Positions 25,160-34,477 of a DNA stretch of 54,355 bases are shown here, one piece after another (positions within the stretch are counted from its first letter, which is position 1; every line of letters starts with the position of its first letter). The stretch lies in contig CAMMMH010000007.1 of NCBI GenBank assembly GCA_946497955.1, positions 1-54,355 of the forward strand, given 5' to 3'. This stretch comes from an uncultured Mycoplasmatota bacterium. Its GTDB lineage: Bacteria; Bacillota_I; Bacilli_A; RF39; UBA660. The position numbers were made by a program, and so were the translations under genes. The notes beneath the pieces were generated by a model, which was not told the DNA's origin, ran no database searches, and saw only the letters and a program-made list of their open reading frames with translations.

Positions 25160-25580
25160 TTTCGACACCTCTACTTTCTTTCTTTACAAATTTGCAAGTT
25201 ATTGGTAATTTATGGCTTGCTAGTCTTAATGCTTCACGAGCTACTTCTTCAGAAACACCTGCTACTTCAAACATGATTTTTCCTTCTTTAACTACTGCTA
25301 CCCATTCTTCAACATTACCTTTACCTTTACCTTGACGAGTACCGATAGGTTTTTTAGTTAGTGGCATGTGTGGGAATATATTGATCCATACTTTACCACC
25401 ACGTTTCATATAACGAGTCATGGCAACACGAGCTGCTTCGATTTGATTTGCTGTAATCCATGCTCCTTCTTTAGCTTGTAATCCATACTCACCAAAGTGT
25501 AATTCACGATTACCTCTTGATTTGCCTTCGTAAGGTAATCTGTGAACACGACGATATTTAGTTCTTGATGGTATTAACAC
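25149..25580 (-). CDS. rplP: 50S ribosomal protein L16
   Basis: A 143-residue protein lining the A-site tRNA pocket: [48 protein letters not shown] and [23 protein letters not shown]. Begins 1 nt after rpsC. Confidence 0.97.
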   Translation of the reverse strand: MLIPSRTKYRRVHRLPYEGKSRGNRELHFGEYGLQAKEGAWITANQIEAARVAMTRYMKRGGKVWINIFPHMPLTKKPIGTRQGKGKGNVEEWVAVVKEGKIMFEVAGVSEEVAREALRLASHKLPITCKFVKKESRGVENEG

Positions 25581-25581
25581 T

Positions 25582-26274
25582 CTAATTACCTCCTTTAGCT
25601 TTTCTTTCTTTTACTTCTTTAGTATCTTTACTTACTTTATTCTTTGATGGTAGGATTTCACCTTTGTAAATCCATACTTTTACACCAATTTTACCATATG
25701 TTGTATCTGCTTCACTTGTAGCATAATCAACATCTGCTCTTAATGTATGTAGTGGGATAGTTCCTTCTGTATATCCTTCGCTACGAGCCATATCAGCACC
25801 ACCTAAACGTCCTGATACTTTTGTTTTGATACCTTTAGCTCCTGCTTTCATAGCATTTCTAATTGCACGTTTTTGAGCCATTCTAAATGATGCTCTATTT
25901 GTAATTTGACTTGCAATTGAATCTGCAACTAATTGTGCATTAAGGTCAGCTTTTTTGATATCAACTATTGATATTTGAATATTTTCACCAACGACTTTTG
26001 ATAGTTTATCCTTAAGTTTTGTAATTTCTTCCCCACCGCGACCGATGATAACACCTGGACGTGATGTATGGATAGAAACTTCACATTTCTTTGGAGTTCT
26101 TTCTATTTCGACTTTGGCAATTCCTGCATTTTTAAGATTTTTTTCAAGGTATTCTCTAATTTTAATATCATTTACTAATGTCTTAGATACTTCACCTTTA
26201 GGAGCATACCATTTAGCTTCCCAATCTTTGTTGATGCCAAGTCTTAGTCCGTTTGGATTAACTTTTTGTCCCAT
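25582..26274 (-). CDS. rpsC: 30S ribosomal protein S3
   Basis: A 230-residue KH-domain protein at the mRNA entry. [24 protein letters not shown] opens it; the KH loop is [40 protein letters not shown]-like strands follow (here [15 protein letters not shown]). The C-terminus is a short Lys-rich tail. Confidence 0.97.
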   Translation of the reverse strand: MGQKVNPNGLRLGINKDWEAKWYAPKGEVSKTLVNDIKIREYLEKNLKNAGIAKVEIERTPKKCEVSIHTSRPGVIIGRGGEEITKLKDKLSKVVGENIQISIVDIKKADLNAQLVADSIASQITNRASFRMAQKRAIRNAMKAGAKGIKTKVSGRLGGADMARSEGYTEGTIPLHTLRADVDYATSEADTTYGKIGVKVWIYKGEILPSKNKVSKDTKEVKERKAKGGN

Positions 26275-26289
26275 TATAGTTCCTCCTTA

Positions 26290-26628
26290 TTATTTTGTAG
26301 CTTCAGCCACTGTTATTACGATGTGACTTGTTCTTTTATCTTTATGTCCGATGCGGCCACGTGAGTCAAATAATACTCTTTTCATTACTGGACCAGCATC
26401 TACACGTGCTTCCTTTACATATAAATTGTTAGCATCCATACCGTTATTATTTACGGCATTGGCAACTGCTGAATTTAAAACTTTCTTAGTAAGGATAGCA
26501 GCTTTTTTATTTGTATTTTCTAATATTGCTAGAGCATCACTTACTTTTTTACCACGAATAATATCGATTACTAAACGAGCTTTGATAGGTGATATTCTTT
26601 GCATTTTAGCGATTGCTTTTGCTTCCAT
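26290..26628 (-). CDS. rplV: 50S ribosomal protein L22
   Basis: A 112-residue protein whose hairpin lines the exit tunnel: ISPIKARLVIDIIRGKKVSDALAIL, and the tip region RVDAGPVMKRVLFDSRGRIGHKDKRTSHI. The hairpin is of normal length, without the indels seen in macrolide-resistant mutants. Confidence 0.97.
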   Translation of the reverse strand: MEAKAIAKMQRISPIKARLVIDIIRGKKVSDALAILENTNKKAAILTKKVLNSAVANAVNNNGMDANNLYVKEARVDAGPVMKRVLFDSRGRIGHKDKRTSHIVITVAEATK

Positions 26629-26650
26629 TTTCTAACTCCTCCTAGTTTTA

Positions 26651-26917
26651 TTATTTTTTGTCAGAGCCATGTCCACCATTTTTACGAGTTAAAGCAAATT
26701 CTCCTAATTTGTGTCCAACCATGTCTTCAGTAACATAAACGGGGATAAATTCTTTACCGTTATGAACTGCAAAGGTGTGGCCGATAAATTCAGGAAAGAT
26801 AGTAGAACGGCGTGACCAAGTTTTAATTACTTCTTTTTTTCCAGTTTCATTTAATTTTTGAACCTTTTTTAATAGTCTTGGAAAAACATAAGGTCCTTTT
26901 TTTAAACTTCTAGCCAT
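26651..26917 (-). CDS. rpsS: 30S ribosomal protein S19
   Basis: Head protein near the S13 contact, 88 residues: [62 protein letters not shown]-type sequence. Standard place between rplB and rplV. Confidence 0.97.
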   Translation of the reverse strand: MARSLKKGPYVFPRLLKKVQKLNETGKKEVIKTWSRRSTIFPEFIGHTFAVHNGKEFIPVYVTEDMVGHKLGEFALTRKNGGHGSDKK

Positions 26918-26928
26918 ATTTTATCCTC

Positions 26929-27759
26929 CTATTTACTATTACGACGACGTACAATAAATTTGTCTGTCTTTTTATTATTTCTTGTTTTATATCCAAGAGC
27001 AGGTTTACCCCATGGAGTAAGAGGTGCCTTACGTCCAACTGGAGCACGTCCTTCACCACCACCATGTGGATGGTCATTAGGGTTCATAACAGAACCACGA
27101 ACTGTTGGGCGAATTCCCATATGACGTTTACGTCCTGCTTTACCAAGTTTAACTAAGCTAGCATCTTCGTTACCAACAACACCAACTGTAGCCATACAAG
27201 TACCAAGTACTTTTCTTTGTTCTCCACTTGATAATCTAATCATTACATATTTACCTTCACGTCCAAGAATTTGAGCAGAACTACCAGCACTTCTTGCTAA
27301 AGCTGCTCCTTTACCTGGGCGAAGTTCAATGTTATGAATAACAGTACCTACTGGAATATTCATAATAGGAAGAGCATTTCCTACTTTGATATCTACGTTT
27401 TCACCACTTATTACTTTATCTCCTACTTTTAAGTTTTTAGGAGCGATGATATATCTTTTCTCACCATCCATATAGTTAATTAATGCAATGTTTGCAGTTC
27501 TATTTGGATCGTATTCTATGCTTGCTACAACACCAGCGATATCTTTCTTATCTCTTTTAAAGTCGATAATACGATATTTTCTCTTAACTCCGCCACCTTG
27601 ATGACGAACAGTTATTTTTCCTTGATTATTACGTCCAGAGTTTTTCTTAAGTGTTACGGTTAAGCTTTTCTCTGGAGTAGATTTAGTAATCTCTTCATTT
27701 GTTAGAGTACTCATTCCTCTACGTCCTGGTGTAGTAGGTTTATAATTTCTTATTGCCAT
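26929..27759 (-). CDS. rplB: 50S ribosomal protein L2
   Basis: A 276-residue protein essential for peptidyl transferase assembly. It has [36 protein letters not shown] and the C-terminal [36 protein letters not shown], which contains the conserved His essential for activity. Confidence 0.98.
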   Translation of the reverse strand: MAIRNYKPTTPGRRGMSTLTNEEITKSTPEKSLTVTLKKNSGRNNQGKITVRHQGGGVKRKYRIIDFKRDKKDIAGVVASIEYDPNRTANIALINYMDGEKRYIIAPKNLKVGDKVISGENVDIKVGNALPIMNIPVGTVIHNIELRPGKGAALARSAGSSAQILGREGKYVMIRLSSGEQRKVLGTCMATVGVVGNEDASLVKLGKAGRKRHMGIRPTVRGSVMNPNDHPHGGGEGRAPVGRKAPLTPWGKPALGYKTRNNKKTDKFIVRRRNSK

Positions 27760-27775
27760 ATTTTAGTTCCTCCTT

Positions 27776-28057
27776 CTAACCAAGATCAATTTGTTCACCA
27801 TCAGCTAGAGTTACAATAGCTTTCTTATATCTATTTGTAAGTCCAGTATAGCGACCAACTCTTCTTTTTTTAGGTTTAACATTTAATGTTCTTATTTCTT
27901 TTACATGTACTTTAAAGATTTTTTCAATAGCTTGTTTAATTTCAATTTTATTAGCTTTAGAAGAAACCTTAAATACATATTGATTTTTCTCTCCTAGAGC
28001 TCCACTTTTTTCTGTGATAACAGGAGCTTTAATTATTTCTAAGTATTTAGTATCCAT
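27776..28057 (-). CDS. rplW: 50S ribosomal protein L23
   Basis: A 93-residue exit-tunnel protein that docks trigger factor: IIKAPVITEKSGALGEKNQYVFKVSSKANKIEIKQAIE, and NVKPKKRRVGRYTG. The ATG overlaps the rplD stop by one base (TAATG). Confidence 0.97.
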   Translation of the reverse strand: MDTKYLEIIKAPVITEKSGALGEKNQYVFKVSSKANKIEIKQAIEKIFKVHVKEIRTLNVKPKKRRVGRYTGLTNRYKKAIVTLADGEQIDLG

Positions 28058-28683
28058 TATTTAAGAGCCTCCTCTATCTTTTTAATAGCTTCACTTGTAA
28101 AGACTACTACATCAGAGTTAACTAAGTCTAAAACATTTAATTCATTAGCTGCTATTAAGGCAACATTTGGAATGTTTCTAGATGCTAATATTACATTTTC
28201 TGTAAAGTCATCTACTACAAATAGTACTTTTTTATCAGCTACTTTTAATGTATTTAATAAAGTCATCATTTCTTTTGTTTTTGGAGTAGTAAATGATAAC
28301 TCTTCCATAACGATTACTTCATTATCATTAAACTTATGACTTAAAGCACTCTTTAATGCTAATCTTCTTTCTTTACGATTTTGTTTCTTACTGTAATCTC
28401 TTGGTACTGGAGTTCCATATCTTCCTCCACCTACCCATTGTACAGCTCTTATTGAACCTTGACGTGCATGTCCAGTTCCTTTTTGTCTCCAAGGTTTACG
28501 TCCTCCACCGCTAACTTCTGAACGGTTTTTAGTAGAGTGTGTTCCTTGTCTTAATGATGCTCTTGCTAAAATAATTGCATCATATAATACTTTATCATTT
28601 GGGGTAATAGAAAATATTTCTTCATTTAATTTTAATTCATTTACTTTTTCACCTTTAAGATTTAAAAGATCTATCTTTTTCAT
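28057..28683 (-). CDS. rplD: 50S ribosomal protein L4
   Basis: A 208-residue protein; a loop enters the exit tunnel: STKNRSEVSGGGRKPWRQKGTGHARQGSIRAVQWVGGG. In E. coli L4 also represses the S10 operon; the presence of a structured leader here makes a similar loop possible but unproven. Confidence 0.97.
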   Translation of the reverse strand: MKKIDLLNLKGEKVNELKLNEEIFSITPNDKVLYDAIILARASLRQGTHSTKNRSEVSGGGRKPWRQKGTGHARQGSIRAVQWVGGGRYGTPVPRDYSKKQNRKERRLALKSALSHKFNDNEVIVMEELSFTTPKTKEMMTLLNTLKVADKKVLFVVDDFTENVILASRNIPNVALIAANELNVLDLVNSDVVVFTSEAIKKIEEALK

Positions 28684-28737
28684 ACTTTTTTCCTCCTTTC
28701 ACTACGCTTTAATAAATTTAATTATAGGTAGTGATGA

Positions 28738-29508
28738 TTATTCGTTTGTTTCTTCGCTAGACTCAGTATTTGTAGCTTCTTCTACTACTTCTTCAGTATT
28801 AGTATTTTCTTCTACTTCTGTAGTAGTTTCTGCTTCTTTCATCTCTTCATAAGTGATTAAGTCTTTAGCAGTGTTTTTCTTACCTGGTTTCTTTACAGCT
28901 GTTTTAATTACAACTAATCCTTCTTTTGGTCCAGGAACATTACCTTTAATTAAAATTACATTATTTTCTAAGTCTACTGCTACGATTTCAAGATTTTGAA
29001 CAGTAGAGTTTACATTACCCATTTGTCCTGGTAATTTCTTACCTTTTAATACGTGCATTGGTCTCATTGTTCCAAGAGATCCTACTCCACGATGATATTG
29101 TGAACCATGTCCCATAGGTCCACGACTTTGATTGTGACGTTTAATTACACCTTGGAAACCTTTTCCTTTGCTAACTCCACTAACGTCTACAATTTCGCCA
29201 GCTTCGAATACGCTAGCATCTAATACTTGTCCTAAAGTGTAATCAGCTACATTTACGCCTTTTATTTCTCTTAAGAAGCGCTTAGGTTCAGTATTAGCTT
29301 TAGTGGTATGACCCATCTTTGGTTTGTTACTTAGTTTTTCTCTAACTGTTTTATAACCTAATTGGATTGCTTCATAACCATCTGTTTCATTAGTTTTGAT
29401 TTGTGTAACAACATTAGGTTCAACTTCTACAACAGTTACAGGAATAAGCTTACCATCAGTAGTGAATACTTGAGTCATTCCTTTTTTTGTACCTAAGATT
29501 CCTTTCAT
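28738..29508 (-). CDS. rplC: 50S ribosomal protein L3 with acidic C-terminal extension
   Basis: L3 has the expected core: [52 protein letters not shown], and [20 protein letters not shown]. After about residue 210 comes an unusual tail of about 45 residues made mostly of Glu, Thr and Asn ([19 protein letters not shown]...). L3 is normally about 205-210 residues, and this one has 256. The ATG at 29508 is 8 nt from GGAGG and matches the family start; the ATG at 29514 is only 2 nt from it. The tail is inferred to be disordered. Confidence 0.95.
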   Translation of the reverse strand: MKGILGTKKGMTQVFTTDGKLIPVTVVEVEPNVVTQIKTNETDGYEAIQLGYKTVREKLSNKPKMGHTTKANTEPKRFLREIKGVNVADYTLGQVLDASVFEAGEIVDVSGVSKGKGFQGVIKRHNQSRGPMGHGSQYHRGVGSLGTMRPMHVLKGKKLPGQMGNVNSTVQNLEIVAVDLENNVILIKGNVPGPKEGLVVIKTAVKKPGKKNTAKDLITYEEMKEAETTTEVEENTNTEEVVEEATNTESSEETNE

Positions 29509-29525
29509 TTTCATTTCCTCCTATT

Positions 29526-29837
29526 TTAGATTGTTTTGATTTTGATATCGACACCACTTGGTAAATCAAGATGAGCTAGAGCATCAATCGTTTCTTTACT
29601 TGGGTTCTTAATGTCAATTAATCTCTTGTGTGTTCTTCTTTCGAATTGTTCACGGCTATCTTTATCTTTGTGAACAGCTCTTAAAATTGTGAATTTTTCA
29701 ATTTCTGTTGGTAGAGGTACAGGTCCAACTATATCTCCTCCAGTTCTTTTAATTGTTTCAACAATTTTAGTTACAGCATTGTCAAGTATCTTATGATCAT
29801 ATGCTTTTAACTTAATACGAATCTTTTGTGTTGACAC
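29526..29837 (-). CDS. rpsJ: 30S ribosomal protein S10
   Basis: A 103-residue head protein (also NusE in antitermination): [41 protein letters not shown], and [31 protein letters not shown]. First gene of the superoperon, with SD AAGGGAGG behind a structured leader. Confidence 0.98.
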   Translation of the reverse strand: MSTQKIRIKLKAYDHKILDNAVTKIVETIKRTGGDIVGPVPLPTEIEKFTILRAVHKDKDSREQFERRTHKRLIDIKNPSKETIDALAHLDLPSGVDIKIKTI

Positions 29838-29960
29838 TATTTACGTCCTCCCTTCGCCTATATCTAGTATAGACTTGCTCCGTGTGAATAACCCGATAAC
29901 CAGTTAACAACTCTTCCTGGTGTATCGACAACCTCCCACATCTAAGCAGTCACACGTAAT
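29838..29960 (-). promoter_or_regulatory. Structured 5' leader of the S10 operon
   Basis: About 120 nt between the promoter and rpsJ. On the minus strand GTGTGA (29955-29950) can pair with TCACAC (29887-29882), enclosing a second hairpin with GATA..CCAG against CTGG.TATC. There is no obvious U-tract terminator, so any control is likely to be translational or through an r-protein binding site. S10 leaders are known autoregulatory sites (L4 in E. coli); the ligand here is unknown. Confidence 0.55.
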
Positions 29961-29962
29961 TA

Positions 29963-29991
29963 ATAATAGCATAGAAAACGCAATAATACAA
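29963..29991 (-). promoter_or_regulatory. Promoter of the S10-spc-alpha superoperon
   Basis: On the minus strand, TTGTAT (29991-29986), a 17-bp spacer and TATTAT (29968-29963). It is the only clear promoter before about 14 kb of cotranscribed genes. Confidence 0.75.
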
Positions 29992-30021
29992 GTATTTTTT
30001 GAAAGTTTTTTGCAAAAAAAA

Positions 30022-30051
30022 TTGACAATCTTACTTGATAAAGCAGATAAT
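30022..30051 (+). promoter_or_regulatory. Promoter of the DUF1835-like gene
   Basis: TTGACA (30022-30027), an 18-bp spacer and GATAAT (30046-30051), divergent from the S10 promoter 30 bp away. SD AAAGGAG follows before the ATG. Confidence 0.75.
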
Positions 30052-30083
30052 TAGATAAAGAAGTTGTGTAAAGGAGTCTAGAT

Positions 30084-30704
30084 ATGTTTACAGAAAAAGA
30101 AATAGATAATAAAAATATGAATAATATAGATGTGTTTTTTGGTTATGCGGCTTTTACTCCTCTTTATAAGAGTAGTTTAATTAATAATGATTTATATGGT
30201 TTTTATGAAGATTTTACTATGGGTAGTATTAAAGATATAGATATTCCTATAAATATTGATAAAGATAAAACAGTTAGAATTTGGAGCAGTAAAAATAACA
30301 CTCAAGAGTATTTAAACTTTCTTTACTTTTGCTATAAACTTCCTAATGAGATATCTGTTATATTTGTAAATGAATATGATGAATATGTTTATAGTGCTGG
30401 TGCATTAAATTACAAAGAAGTTAAAGAACTATTAAAGTATGAACATAACCTTACTAAAGAAGAAAAAGATAAATATAAAAATGAATGGATAAAACTAGTA
30501 AATGAAAATAGTGAAATAAGGCTTTTTAAAAATGGTAAAATTATTAGCACTAACTATGATTATTTAGATGAGTATATTGATAAATATTATGATAAAAATA
30601 ATATAAGGAAAACGGTTGCTGCTCTTATGGGTAATGATACTGAAAATAATTTAAATTCTGAAATTTATAATTTTTTAATTGAAAGAATAAGAACACTTAA
30701 ATAG
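30084..30704 (+). CDS. DUF1835/DUF3658-like protein, function unknown
   Basis: A 206-residue soluble protein. The N-terminal part (FFGYAAFTPLYKSSL, then WSSKNNTQEYLNFLYFCYKLP) recalls DUF1835, and the C-terminal LTKEEKDKYKNEWIKLVNENSEIRLFKNGKI resembles DUF3658, the usual fusion in Firmicutes. No catalytic motif is visible and the biochemical role of the family is unknown. It is a single gene between the S10 promoter region and a broken Fic gene. Assignment from remembered family pattern only. Confidence 0.65.
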   Translation: MFTEKEIDNKNMNNIDVFFGYAAFTPLYKSSLINNDLYGFYEDFTMGSIKDIDIPINIDKDKTVRIWSSKNNTQEYLNFLYFCYKLPNEISVIFVNEYDEYVYSAGALNYKEVKELLKYEHNLTKEEKDKYKNEWIKLVNENSEIRLFKNGKIISTNYDYLDEYIDKYYDKNNIRKTVAALMGNDTENNLNSEIYNFLIERIRTLK

Positions 30705-30749
30705 TTTTCTATATATTTTTTCAGAAAAGTTTTCAATTCTCTGTTAATC

Positions 30750-30778
30750 TTGCCTTTTTTAGTAAAATAATGTATAAT
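30750..30778 (+). promoter_or_regulatory. Promoter of the broken Fic gene and PHP gene
   Basis: TTGCCT (30750-30755), a 17-bp spacer and TATAAT (30773-30778). SD GAGGGGGAAG is before the ATG at 30807. Confidence 0.7.
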
Positions 30779-30806
30779 ATGATAAATTTTAAGAGGGGGA
30801 AGATTT

Positions 30807-31693
30807 ATGTTAACAAGAGAAGAAGTAGAGAAAATGAGAAAGTCAGGAGAGATACCAACTGTTAATTTAAAAATATTTGATAATATTTATTCATTGCCAT
30901 TTAGTCAATTTGTAATAGATCATGAAAATGATACAGAAGAGCTTTATATACATTATATAGATGATGTATTAGACCTAAAAGATGATAATCTTGGTTCATA
31001 TCTTAATGCTATTAAATCTGTAGAAATAGTAGATAATCAATCTTTAGAAAAAGAAGATAGCTTTTTAATGAGTTTATATATGCAAACTGAGAGAACTAAT
31101 GCAATTGATTTTCTAATTAATAACGGTGTAACTCTTAATAGAGATGCTTTTATTAATGCCCATAAACTAATTTTAAAAGGAACAAGTAGTCAGAAATTTT
31201 CTGATAAAGTCATAGAACAGACAATGAAGCATTTGTTGTTAGAGTAGAAAACGGTAATCCTAAGATTCGTTATTTTGCTTTACCTTATACTGATATTGAA
31301 GAGGCAATTAAGAAAATTATGGAATTTTATAATTCTGATATTTATGATGATAGAATATTTCTAAAATCACAAATAATTCATGGTCTAGTAGCAGCATTAC
31401 AATTATTTGATGATGGTAACACTAGATATGCGCGTATTTTACAAAATATTAAATTAGGTGAACTTACCAATAAAAAGTATAACTATAATCTTCAACTACC
31501 TGCTTTATATGGTACTAGAGCTTATTTTCCACATAGAAATAAATATCGTGAATTAGTTGGTAACTTAGCTATTAATCCTGGTTATGAAAGTTGGGATGCA
31601 TGGTTTAATTTTAATTTGAATAGAACTGAAGATGCTATTTTCTTTATAGATAATAAATTATCATCTTATAAAAAAATGATTTATAAAAAGTAG
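30807..31693 (+). pseudogene. Fic-domain relative interrupted by a frameshift
   Basis: Two consecutive frames make one protein. The first (30807-31247) ends ...GTSSQKFSDKVIEQTMKHLLLE. In another frame the DNA from about 31212 reads RTDNEAFVVRVENGNPKIRYFALPYTDIEEAIKKIM and continues without a stop to 31693, with a Fic-like core IIHGLVAALQLFDDGNTRYARIL. The span of 887 nt is one short of a multiple of three, as expected for a 1-nt deletion near 31210. The active-site motif is also degenerate: Gln replaces the catalytic His, and Thr the second Gly of HPFxDGNGR. No homopolymer sits at the shift, so programmed frameshifting is unlikely; an assembly error remains possible. Confidence 0.75.
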
Positions 31694-31704
31694 AGGTTTG
31701 GCAA

Positions 31705-32598
31705 ATGAATAAACTAATTGATTTACACATTCATAGTAATTTATCTGATGGAGAATTATCTCCTAAAGAAATAATTGATAGAGCTGTTAATAATGGGGTT
31801 AGTGTTATAGCAATAGTAGACCATGATACAACTCTTGCTTATAATGATGATTTATTTAATTATGCGAAAGAGAATAATGTTAAATTAATCACCGCTGTAG
31901 AAATATCTACTAAGTATAAGGGAATAGGTATTCATGTATTGGGATATAACTTTGATATTAACAATAAGCTATTGACGGATAAGTTATACTCTAATAGAAA
32001 TGCTAGACATATTTATTTACATAATGTTGCTACTAAATTAAAAGAGTTTGGCTATGTCATTGATGTAGATTCTTTAGATAAGATTGATGCTGTTACTAAA
32101 GCTCATATCGCTTCTAATATTGTAGATAATAAAGATAATAAAAAGCTACTATTGAAAACTTTTGGTTATGTTCCAGAAAGAGGAGAATTTATTGAAACTA
32201 TTATGAATGAAGGATGTCCTTGCTATGTAAAGAAAGAGACTATAAGTCCTATGGAAGCTAGTAGTTTGATAAGAGAAGCTGGTGGTAAAGTAGTTCTTGC
32301 TCATCCTGTAGCCTATAAATATGAAGATGGCTTAACTGATGATGACATATCAGAGTTAGTTAGAAAGATGAAGCCTGACGGTATTGAAGCTAATTATGTT
32401 TACTTAGATAGAAATGGTAATAAAATTAATGAATGTATACATTGGAATGACTTTGCTAAACATCATAATTTTATAACGACGATGGGTTCTGATTTTCATA
32501 AAGTAGATAATGTTCATCCTGATATTGGTCTTATCAATGAAGATATTATATTAGATAATAAGGAAGTTAATACCATTATTTATAACCTTTTAAATTAA
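31705..32598 (+). CDS. PHP-domain phosphoesterase (TrpH/YciV-like)
   Basis: A 297-residue metal-dependent phosphoesterase. Motif I is DLHIHSNLSDGELSPKEII, followed by VIAIVDHDTT, VEISTKYKGIGIHVLGY, a mid-sequence KVVLAHPVAY and the final TMGSDFHKVDN. All PHP metal ligands are present. The E. coli homologue (RNase AM/YciV, TrpH) acts as a 5'-3' exonuclease on short RNAs and as a 3',5'-bisphosphate nucleotidase. It starts 11 nt after the broken Fic gene and probably shares its transcript. SD GAGGTTTGG. Confidence 0.88.
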   Translation: MNKLIDLHIHSNLSDGELSPKEIIDRAVNNGVSVIAIVDHDTTLAYNDDLFNYAKENNVKLITAVEISTKYKGIGIHVLGYNFDINNKLLTDKLYSNRNARHIYLHNVATKLKEFGYVIDVDSLDKIDAVTKAHIASNIVDNKDNKKLLLKTFGYVPERGEFIETIMNEGCPCYVKKETISPMEASSLIREAGGKVVLAHPVAYKYEDGLTDDDISELVRKMKPDGIEANYVYLDRNGNKINECIHWNDFAKHHNFITTMGSDFHKVDNVHPDIGLINEDIILDNKEVNTIIYNLLN

Positions 32599-32632
32599 GT
32601 TTTTGCACAGTCTTTGTGGAAAAACTTTTTTT
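32597..32632. terminator. Terminator between convergent PHP and dinB genes
   Basis: AAGTTTTT pairs with AAAAACTT, with an inner CACA/TGTG helix, followed on the plus strand by TTTTTTATTTT. It also ends at the dinB stop on the other strand. Confidence 0.8.
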
Positions 32633-33842
32633 ATTTTCTTCTTTCAATATTATAATCTTCTTCTTTCTTACTTGCTCTTATAACACTACCTTTACCATAT
32701 TTCTTAATAATACTATCCATTACTTCTTCTACTTTGTCCTCTACTTTTACATCAGACTCTTCAAATAAAGATATTTGACTAATGGCTTTTTCTTTTAAAT
32801 CACCTAATCTTACTCCTATATTTCTGATAGGGTCTTCTTTCCAACTAGCTTCGAAGATGGTTTTAACGGCTTTATAGATTTCTTCTGTTACATTAGTAGG
32901 ATTATCTAAAGTAATTTGATGAGAATAGTTTTTAAATAAATTATTTCTATAAGTAACTGCGATAGTTCCTGTATATAGTTTTTGGTCTCTTAAAGTAAAT
33001 GATACTTCTTCTGTTTCACTAAATAGTATTTTTAATAAGTCTTCTTTTCTAGTTACATCATAAGGCAATGTTCTTGAAATACTAATACATTTATTTTTAG
33101 CATTTCTAGGCTCTACTTTACTATAATCTATTCCTAAAGCTGCTTCTTTAAAGTAATCTCCCTGACTTTTAAAATGTCTTCTAAGTAGGTTGATGTTCGC
33201 TTCTGCTAAATCTTTAATAGTATAGATTCCTAAGTCATTTAACTTTTTAGCAGAACTTTTACCTAGCATAAATAAATCATTTACTTTTAAAGGCCACATT
33301 TTAGTCTTAACTTCATTTAAATAGAGAGTATGTACTTTATCTGGCTTTTCAAAGTCACTAGCCATTTTTGCACATAGTTTATTCTCTCCTATTCCAACAT
33401 TGACAGTGAAACCAAACTTTTCTTTAATTTCATCTTTTATTTTGTGAGCTAGAGATACATAATCATTACCATAAAGAAGTGTTGTTCCAGTAAGGTCAAG
33501 AAAACACTCATCAATAGAATATTGTTCTATTATAGGAGAATATTGTGAAAGATAATTATATAACTTTTTAGACTCTTCTTTATAAAAGGCATAGTTAGGA
33601 GGAAATACTTGTAAGGTTTTACATTTACTTCTCGCACTATATAATGTCTCTGCTGTTACTATTCCATATTTCTTAGCGATAGGACTTTTAGCAAGGACAA
33701 TACCACGTCTTGCCTTTTCATCTCCTCCTATTACTGAAGGAATCTTTCTAATATCCTGTTTATAGCCATGATTTAAAAGATAAACAGCAGTCCAAGATAG
33801 AAATGCATTATTAACATCGATATGAAAAATAATTCTTTGCAT
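32631..33842 (-). CDS. dinB: Y-family DNA polymerase IV
   Basis: Translesion polymerase, about 403 residues. The metal-binding motif FHIDVNNAFLSW is at the start and SIDECFLDLTG near residue 110. Palm and finger parts are followed by the little-finger domain. A C-terminal QISLFEE is a good beta-clamp-binding motif (QxxLF type). The SD AGGAGG leaves only 1 nt before the ATG at 33848 but 7 nt before the ATG at 33842, so the latter is used. No LexA-type operator was noticed upstream. Confidence 0.93.
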   Translation of the reverse strand: MQRIIFHIDVNNAFLSWTAVYLLNHGYKQDIRKIPSVIGGDEKARRGIVLAKSPIAKKYGIVTAETLYSARSKCKTLQVFPPNYAFYKEESKKLYNYLSQYSPIIEQYSIDECFLDLTGTTLLYGNDYVSLAHKIKDEIKEKFGFTVNVGIGENKLCAKMASDFEKPDKVHTLYLNEVKTKMWPLKVNDLFMLGKSSAKKLNDLGIYTIKDLAEANINLLRRHFKSQGDYFKEAALGIDYSKVEPRNAKNKCISISRTLPYDVTRKEDLLKILFSETEEVSFTLRDQKLYTGTIAVTYRNNLFKNYSHQITLDNPTNVTEEIYKAVKTIFEASWKEDPIRNIGVRLGDLKEKAISQISLFEESDVKVEDKVEEVMDSIIKKYGKGSVIRASKKEEDYNIERRK

Positions 33843-33894
33843 AGTCATTCCTCCTCTTTACTCTATTATATAATACGTTAGTTCTATTTTAAAG

Positions 33895-33928
33895 AGAACA
33901 AAATAACCATTTCTGGTTACTTTGTTCT
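33895..33928 (-). terminator. Terminator of the gpmI-side transcript
   Basis: A 15-bp stem (AGAACAAAgTAACCA against TGGTTAtTTTGTTCT on the minus strand) with loop GAAA, overlapping the last codons of the Cys-containing protein gene and followed by CTTTAAAA. The U tract is weak but the stem is very stable. Confidence 0.65.
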
Positions 33929-34438
33929 ATTTAGTCTTTCTTGTACATCTTTTCTTTTCATCATTTTAACAAACCTTTTTGATTTTTCTTCTTCATTAAA
34001 TTGGTTATTTCCTAAGTTCATAAATTTTCCATATAAGTTTCCCGTATGGTAAAAGTCAATATCAATGTTTTTAGGCTTACCAAAACACATATCTTTATAT
34101 ATAACACTATCTTTATCGAAATCTCTACTTCTTCTTTCTTCTACCTTTCCGCATTTCATGCACATACAATTCCAGTATATTCTACCTTCATAGTCATCTT
34201 TGAAAGCACCTCTAAAATACCAAACAGGATGTGTGCAAAGTTCTTGTCTAGCATGATAAACTTTCTTACTTACTATATCTGTTTCTTTTTCTAAATTTCT
34301 ATATTCTTCATCTACTTCATAGAACTTTTTAACTTCAGGTATTTCTAATAATTCCAATCTCATAGCCTTAAGTTCATTTATTTTTTTGCTTTTTTCTTTT
34401 AATTCCTCTTCTATTACTTGTAATTCTTCATTAGTCAT
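33917..34438 (-). CDS. Hypothetical protein with coiled coil and Cys cluster
   Basis: A 173-residue protein. Residues 1-60 are a charged coiled coil (ELQVIEEELKEKSKKINELKAMRLELL). The middle has CTHPVWYFRG then YWNCMCMKCGKVEERRSRDF, whose Cys/His spacing would suit a zinc site. The C-terminus is basic. It follows gpmI by 39 nt and is ended by its own hairpin. No family recognised. Confidence 0.65.
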   Translation of the reverse strand: MTNEELQVIEEELKEKSKKINELKAMRLELLEIPEVKKFYEVDEEYRNLEKETDIVSKKVYHARQELCTHPVWYFRGAFKDDYEGRIYWNCMCMKCGKVEERRSRDFDKDSVIYKDMCFGKPKNIDIDFYHTGNLYGKFMNLGNNQFNEEEKSKRFVKMMKRKDVQERLNRTK

Positions 34439-34477
34439 AATAAACCCTCCTACTTATAGGATAGCTTATTTAACAAA

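Noticed and set aside
25161-25167. Additional 0A box (TTCGACA on the plus strand)
   Set aside because: It lies inside the rplP/rpmC coding overlap with no promoter nearby, so a chance match is likely; the same applies to the copy inside rpoC.
31190-31260. Programmed ribosomal frameshift in the Fic-like gene
   Set aside because: No slippery heptamer or homopolymer is seen at the shift, and the active site is already degenerate; decay or an assembly error is simpler.
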